A stretch of DNA of 22,161 nt. Origin: a virus. The stretch lies in the IMG/VR virus record IMGVR_UViG_3300034019_001589, positions 1 to 22,161 of that record; one strand, written 5' to 3'. Below, piece by piece: positions 20,160-22,161 of this stretch. Every line of letters starts with the position of its first letter. Position 1 is the stretch's first letter. A program made the position numbers and the translations under genes. The notes under the pieces are model-generated. The model was not told where the DNA came from. It did not search any database and was given only the letters and a program-made list of their open reading frames with translations.

Positions 20160-22161
20160 TGTGCGCCTCCTTGCATTTCTTCGGCAACTTTCTGGAGTCC
20201 CGGCTGGGCGCCGACGCGGCCTATCTGGGCGTTTTGTTGTTGTTGGACTTGGAAGGCGAAACTTTCCATGCGGGCGTTGAGCATGGCGGCAAAGATTTGA
20301 TCCTGCTGGAGGCGCTGCTGGATTGCCGGGTTGCTCTGGATGATGTTTTGCAGCGTCTGCAAACGGAGCTGGAAGTTTTGGCCTTCGCTCTTAAGAGGTG
20401 GCTCGGTGCCGGCGGCGATTTTCGTATATTGGACTTGCTCGTCGTCGATCTCTTGCTGGCTGGCGGCCTCGGCATCGCGGATGAGGAGCTCGGAGAGATT
20501 GGGGTCGATGGAGCCGAAAAGGAATTTGACGAGTCCGGCGCGGTCGATGACGCCTTGCGTGTCGAGGGGGATGAGCTGGGTGAGCCCTTGCAGCTTGATC
20601 TTGAGTGCCTCGGAGTCGAGCGTGCGGGCGTCGAAGTCGAGGCGGAGGTCGTATTTGCCCTGGATGTCTTGGCGGCTGGCGCGGAAGGGGGTGGGCAGTC
20701 CGCCGGCGACTCGGACAAATTGGATGTCGTCGAGGTATTGCTGACAGAGTTGGAAGGTCTGGCCGAGGATGAGGGCCATGTCGGCGAGCCAGGTATCGAC
20801 CAAATCCTGCTGGGCGAGGAGAGCACGCTGCGGGGCCATGTCGGCGCGGGGAATGCCGAAATACTCGTCCACATCGCGGCGGGTGGCGGCTTCGATTTCG
20901 ATGGTTCCCATGTCATTCACCGGCGGGGCCATCCATTGGAATTCGCCGGGGCGACGCTCTGGGAGCTGCTTGGCGGGGCCGAGGACGATTTCCATTTTGC
21001 CTCGGTTCGCGGGGACTTTGAGCGGGGGGAGAATGGTGAGCGAGGCGCGGTCGCTGCGGTAGTCGCGTTGCACTTTGATCTCGCTTTGCTGGGTGGCAAC
21101 AAGCTCTGGCACGCCTCGGGCCTCGATGAGGGGGCGGCTGGTGCGTTCGAGGGGTAGCTCGATGAAGGGATATTGGCCGTGCTCGTAGCCCATGGCCTCG
21201 GACTTGGCGACGCGGTCCACGACGCTGGGCTGAATGTGGGTGCAGATGACCTCCATGGCGCCGATCTTTTCGTTCCACTTTTTCTGGTAAACGCGCCAGA
21301 CCTCGATCATGTCGCGGTCGTCGGAGAGCAGGAATGTATCGGTGATGCGATACATGTTGCGGCCGGTGCGGCGGGAGATGCCTTTGTGTTTGATGGCCTC
21401 CTCGATCCAGCGTGGGTCGTAGTCCTCGGTGACTTCGCGCTCGCGGAGCTCGTCTTCGCGCAATAGTTCGCGGCAGGCGATGAATGGGGCCCGCTGGAGG
21501 TCGTAGGTGGAGGGCGGGAAGATGATGTCCTCCCACGGCTCGTAGGCTTGCCAGTCGGGGAGGTTCTCGAAGATGTAAGGAGAGTCGTATTCAAACGCTC
21601 CGGTCTCGCGGAGCTTGCGGACATTGGCTGCGGTGCCTTGGCCTGGAAGCAGGAGATCCATCTCGCGGGCGACGGCCTCTTCCTGCGTGGGGTCGAGGAT
21701 AGCCTCGATGATCATGGCGAGCTGGGGGTCGCCGGTCTCCATGTATTGCATCTGGAGAGACTCGAGAGTGAAAGTGAGTTTTTCGTTGCGAGTGGTGCGG
21801 CGCCAGAAGACGCCCATCACGGCCAATCCGTAGGTCTCGCGGATGTTTGCGGCGAGTTCCACCTCGCGCTTGGTCATGGCGGAGCAGTGCGAATTGAGAA
21901 GCCACTGGATGACGGTCTCGACTTTGCGACCGGCCATGATGTCGGTCGTCTCGGTGGGCATCACAGCGAGACGGGCGCGGGTGAAGGAGTTTTTCATCAA
22001 CCGCACACGCTCGTTGATGAGCATGTCGGAAAGGCGGATTCGGGAGTCGGAAGCCCCATCCCAGGGGAATGCGTTTTTGCCGAGGTTCGACGAGTATTTG
22101 CGGCCGGTGTCGTCTTGTCCTGGCCAGAGGCAGAATCGCTGGTTGTAGTTGAGATTTTTGC
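20156..22161 (-). CDS. Phage portal (head-tail connector) protein, 5'-partial
   Basis: This is probably the portal protein, the dodecameric ring at the capsid vertex through which DNA is packaged and ejected. The frame stays open to the window edge, so the true start lies beyond it; 667 residues are visible. An internal ATG at 22024 is not the start, because the 45 residues before it (including WPGQDD and NAFPWDGASD) read as good protein and look like a typical portal N-terminus. The body is long, charged and mixed alpha/beta, with an FGIPRADMAPQRAL segment in the stem/wing region. The C-terminus is Gln-rich and helical (LQQDQIFAAMLNARMESF), as in many podoviral portals. It overlaps the next gene by 4 nt. 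The role rests on overall pattern, size and its place before the neck adaptor; P22-like versus T7-like family is not resolved. Confidence 0.82.
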   Translation of the reverse strand, partial: KNLNYNQRFCLWPGQDDTGRKYSSNLGKNAFPWDGASDSRIRLSDMLINERVRLMKNSFTRARLAVMPTETTDIMAGRKVETVIQWLLNSHCSAMTKREVELAANIRETYGLAVMGVFWRRTTRNEKLTFTLESLQMQYMETGDPQLAMIIEAILDPTQEEAVAREMDLLLPGQGTAANVRKLRETGAFEYDSPYIFENLPDWQAYEPWEDIIFPPSTYDLQRAPFIACRELLREDELREREVTEDYDPRWIEEAIKHKGISRRTGRNMYRITDTFLLSDDRDMIEVWRVYQKKWNEKIGAMEVICTHIQPSVVDRVAKSEAMGYEHGQYPFIELPLERTSRPLIEARGVPELVATQQSEIKVQRDYRSDRASLTILPPLKVPANRGKMEIVLGPAKQLPERRPGEFQWMAPPVNDMGTIEIEAATRRDVDEYFGIPRADMAPQRALLAQQDLVDTWLADMALILGQTFQLCQQYLDDIQFVRVAGGLPTPFRASRQDIQGKYDLRLDFDARTLDSEALKIKLQGLTQLIPLDTQGVIDRAGLVKFLFGSIDPNLSELLIRDAEAASQQEIDDEQVQYTKIAAGTEPPLKSEGQNFQLRLQTLQNIIQSNPAIQQRLQQDQIFAAMLNARMESFAFQVQQQQNAQIGRVGAQPGLQKVAEEMQGGAQ

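Noticed and set aside
20147-21157. A 336-codon plus-strand frame opposite the portal gene
   Set aside because: It is antisense to a well-supported portal frame and has skewed Val/Gly/Glu/Leu composition, as expected from a mirror of biased codons.
1-22161. tRNA genes, CRISPR arrays, insertion sequences, integrase or attachment sites
   Set aside because: I saw no cloverleaf with CCA-type ends, no regularly spaced repeats with unique spacers, no transposase or integrase motifs. The heptamer and CTCTGTG arrays have no spacers and are not CRISPR.

Overview
The window is a stretch of a tailed-phage (or prophage) late gene cluster. I find 25 protein genes, all on the minus strand, so transcription runs from position 22161 down to 1. 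The first gene (portal) is cut at its 5' end and the last (a giant multidomain protein) at its 3' end by the window edges. There is no tape-measure gene and no sheath or baseplate set. A portal, a neck adaptor, a beta-propeller-like stabilisation protein, fibres and several ejection-type proteins together suggest a short-tailed (podovirus-like) virion. No host gene is present, so the host is not identified. A small lipoprotein with a lipobox in the lysis block points to a host with an outer membrane. Most starts lack a clear Shine-Dalgarno sequence; exceptions are the starts at 20159, 13956 and 13711. GC is high overall, with AT-richer islands.

Layout in transcription order. (1) 22161-18610: portal, neck/adaptor protein with a carbohydrate-binding-like insert, and two small virion proteins. 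(2) 18570-15122: fibre/appendage region with a coiled-coil repeat fibre, a paralogous short fibre-like protein, a lectin-like protein, a conserved small protein and a repeat protein. (3) 15119-13953: lysis cassette with a two-TM holin candidate, a second small membrane protein (54 aa, unusually short), an Rz1-like lipoprotein (54 aa) and a lysin candidate with an L,D-transpeptidase-like motif. (4) 13956-12282: an acidic small protein, a metallophosphoesterase and a helix-turn-helix protein. (5) 12281-9057: stabilisation/tail protein and two receptor-facing proteins. (6) 9039-1: ejection-type proteins interrupted by an accessory pair (PP-loop ATP pyrophosphatase of the PAPS-reductase type plus a YkgJ-like cysteine-cluster protein), ending in a polyvalent protein of at least 1661 residues. 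That protein carries an HEFGH zincin motif and an ADP-ribosyltransferase-like domain and is probably delivered into the host with the DNA.

The genes are tightly packed, with many 4-nt ATGA overlaps. No stretch over 100 bases is gene-free. The three longest gaps (17595-17691, 14502-14567, 14894-14933) each hold the same array of four TTTTAAG-type heptamers just upstream of a start codon. These look like mobile leader or promoter elements. The most striking points are the polyvalent protein with its repeat-flanked toxin-like domain, the heptamer leaders, the lysin motif and the PP-loop/YkgJ pair with its long out-of-frame overlap.
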